Origin: an uncultured Ruminococcus sp.
GTDB taxonomy: Bacteria; Bacillota; Clostridia; Oscillospirales; CAG-272
Direction: 5' to 3'
NCBI GenBank assembly: GCA_902778205.1
Contig: CACYWX010000038.1
Coordinates: 1-13,834, forward strand
DNA: 13,834 bases
Shown here: positions 13,232 through 13,834 of the stretch, one piece after another
Layout: each line of letters opens with the position of its first letter
How positions within the stretch are numbered: position 1 is the first letter of the stretch
Notes under the pieces: model-generated
Seen by the model: the letters and a program-made list of their open reading frames with translations, nothing else
Databases searched by the model: none
Told to the model about the DNA's origin: nothing
Program-made: the position numbers and the translations under genes

Positions 13232-13834
13232 TCCGGCACCTTCCTCTGCTCCTCGTAGATCCGCATGTAGCTGTCGTGGCGGCTCGCGGCGATCCCTCCG
13301 TCCTTCATCTTCGCCAGCACCGCACATCCCTCCTCCCGGAGATGGGTGCATTTGGTGTACCGGCACTTCCCGAGGCAGTCGTCGAATTCCCGGAAGGAGG
13401 TCGCCAGCTCCCCGTAGGGGAAGAAGTCGAACCGGGTGAAATCCAGCATGGAGAACCCAGGGGTGTCCGCCAGCCAGAAGATTCCGCCGTCCTCCCGCTC
13501 CGGAGCCATCCGCACCGGATACAGCTCCACGTGGCGGGTGGTGTGCCGTCCGCGCTCGATCTTGCGGCTCACGGCTCCCGTCGCCAGCTTCAGATCCGGG
13601 AACAGCGCCGTCATGAGGGTGGACTTTCCCGCCCCGGACACCCCGGCGAAGGCGCCGCTCACGTGGGATCCGTCCGGACTCTTTCGGGAGATCTCCTCCA
13701 GATACTGCCGCAGCGCGTCCACGCCGTCCCCGGAGGCCGCCGACAGCAGAAAGACCTCCAGTCCTGCCGTCCGGTAGATCGCCCGGATCTCCTCCGCCCG
13801 CCCGGGATCCAGATCCGCCTTGTTCACCACGATG
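13204..13834 (-). CDS. rsgA: Ribosome small-subunit GTPase RsgA, 5' end outside window
   Basis: The last ~209 codons of RsgA (YjeQ), a circularly permuted GTPase that helps late maturation of the 30S subunit. G motifs appear in the permuted order G4 NKAD (at the window edge), then G1 GVSGAGKST, then G3 DTPG. After the GTPase domain come the zinc-binding residues of the C-terminal domain (CLGKCRYTKCTHLREEGC), the expected Cys/His set. The N-terminal OB-fold domain is beyond the right end. The stop at 13204 overlaps thiN. The start is not visible, so regulation cannot be judged. Confidence 0.95.
   Translation of the reverse strand, partial: IVVNKADLDPGRAEEIRAIYRTAGLEVFLLSAASGDGVDALRQYLEEISRKSPDGSHVSGAFAGVSGAGKSTLMTALFPDLKLATGAVSRKIERGRHTTRHVELYPVRMAPEREDGGIFWLADTPGFSMLDFTRFDFFPYGELATSFREFDDCLGKCRYTKCTHLREEGCAVLAKMKDGGIAASRHDSYMRIYEEQRKVPEWKRRQNAD

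Noticed and set aside
1..13834. CRISPR array, tRNA, rRNA, insertion sequence, phage or toxin-antitoxin genes
   Set aside because: No spaced direct repeats, tRNA-like fold with CCA or TTCRANY box, transposase motif or attachment site was seen in reading both strands by eye. A covariance or repeat search was not possible.

Overview
The window reads as about 12.6 kb of chromosome from a GC-rich, probably spore-forming member of the Clostridia (a gut Oscillospiraceae- or Christensenellales-like lineage is my guess). In front of it are about 1.2 kb that do not seem to belong to the same genome. The evidence for Clostridia is strong AGGAGG-type ribosome binding sites, sigma-70 consensus promoters, two Clostridia-style solute-binding lipoproteins, a type III glutamine synthetase, and an rsgA-thiN-spoVM cluster that matches the Bacillus/Clostridium order except that rpe is missing.

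Layout. 1-~470: the end of iorB and the first ~125 codons of a paaK-type phenylacetate-CoA ligase, an arrangement typical of anaerobes such as Desulfovibrio. ~470-~1175: a leader without a Shine-Dalgarno site and the N-terminal part of a CapK/PaaK-like adenylate-forming protein, Bacteroidota-like in style. ~1180-1442: the C-terminal ~87 residues of a nucleoside hydrolase, read in the same open frame. Three unrelated gene fragments abut here, so I read the region as a chimeric assembly (or, less likely, a rearrangement), not a real fusion gene.

1443-6650, plus strand: a solute-binding lipoprotein behind a perfect TTGACA-17-TATAAT promoter and ended by a terminator, then a GH4 glycosidase (MelA-like) with its own promoter and a second, paralogous solute-binding lipoprotein 34 bp downstream. 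No permease or ATPase for these sugar-type binding proteins is in the window. Two facing terminators (6532-6568 plus, 6588-6647 minus) close this block.

6674-8398, minus strand: an ABC ATPase of the ZnuC type lacking the H-loop histidine, followed by a metal-dependent amidohydrolase, both probably from one extended -10 promoter. Divergent from it is glnN (type III glutamine synthetase, 8600-10696). The two facing promoters share an element (GCTATAAT, 3-4 nt, GAAAACCGT) in inverted orientation.

10765-13834, minus strand: a zinc-ribbon membrane protein of unknown function, a predicted helical-bundle protein of unknown function, and the cluster rsgA (5' end outside the window), thiN (overlapping rsgA by 28 bp) and spoVM. 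spoVM is a 26-codon gene that appears to start with CTG and is followed at once by a 15-bp perfect hairpin.

I see no tRNA, rRNA, CRISPR array, insertion sequence or recognised riboswitch. Apart from the chimeric left end, the points most worth checking are the CTG-started spoVM, the paired promoter element between the ABC ATPase and glnN, and the ABC ATPase without its switch histidine.
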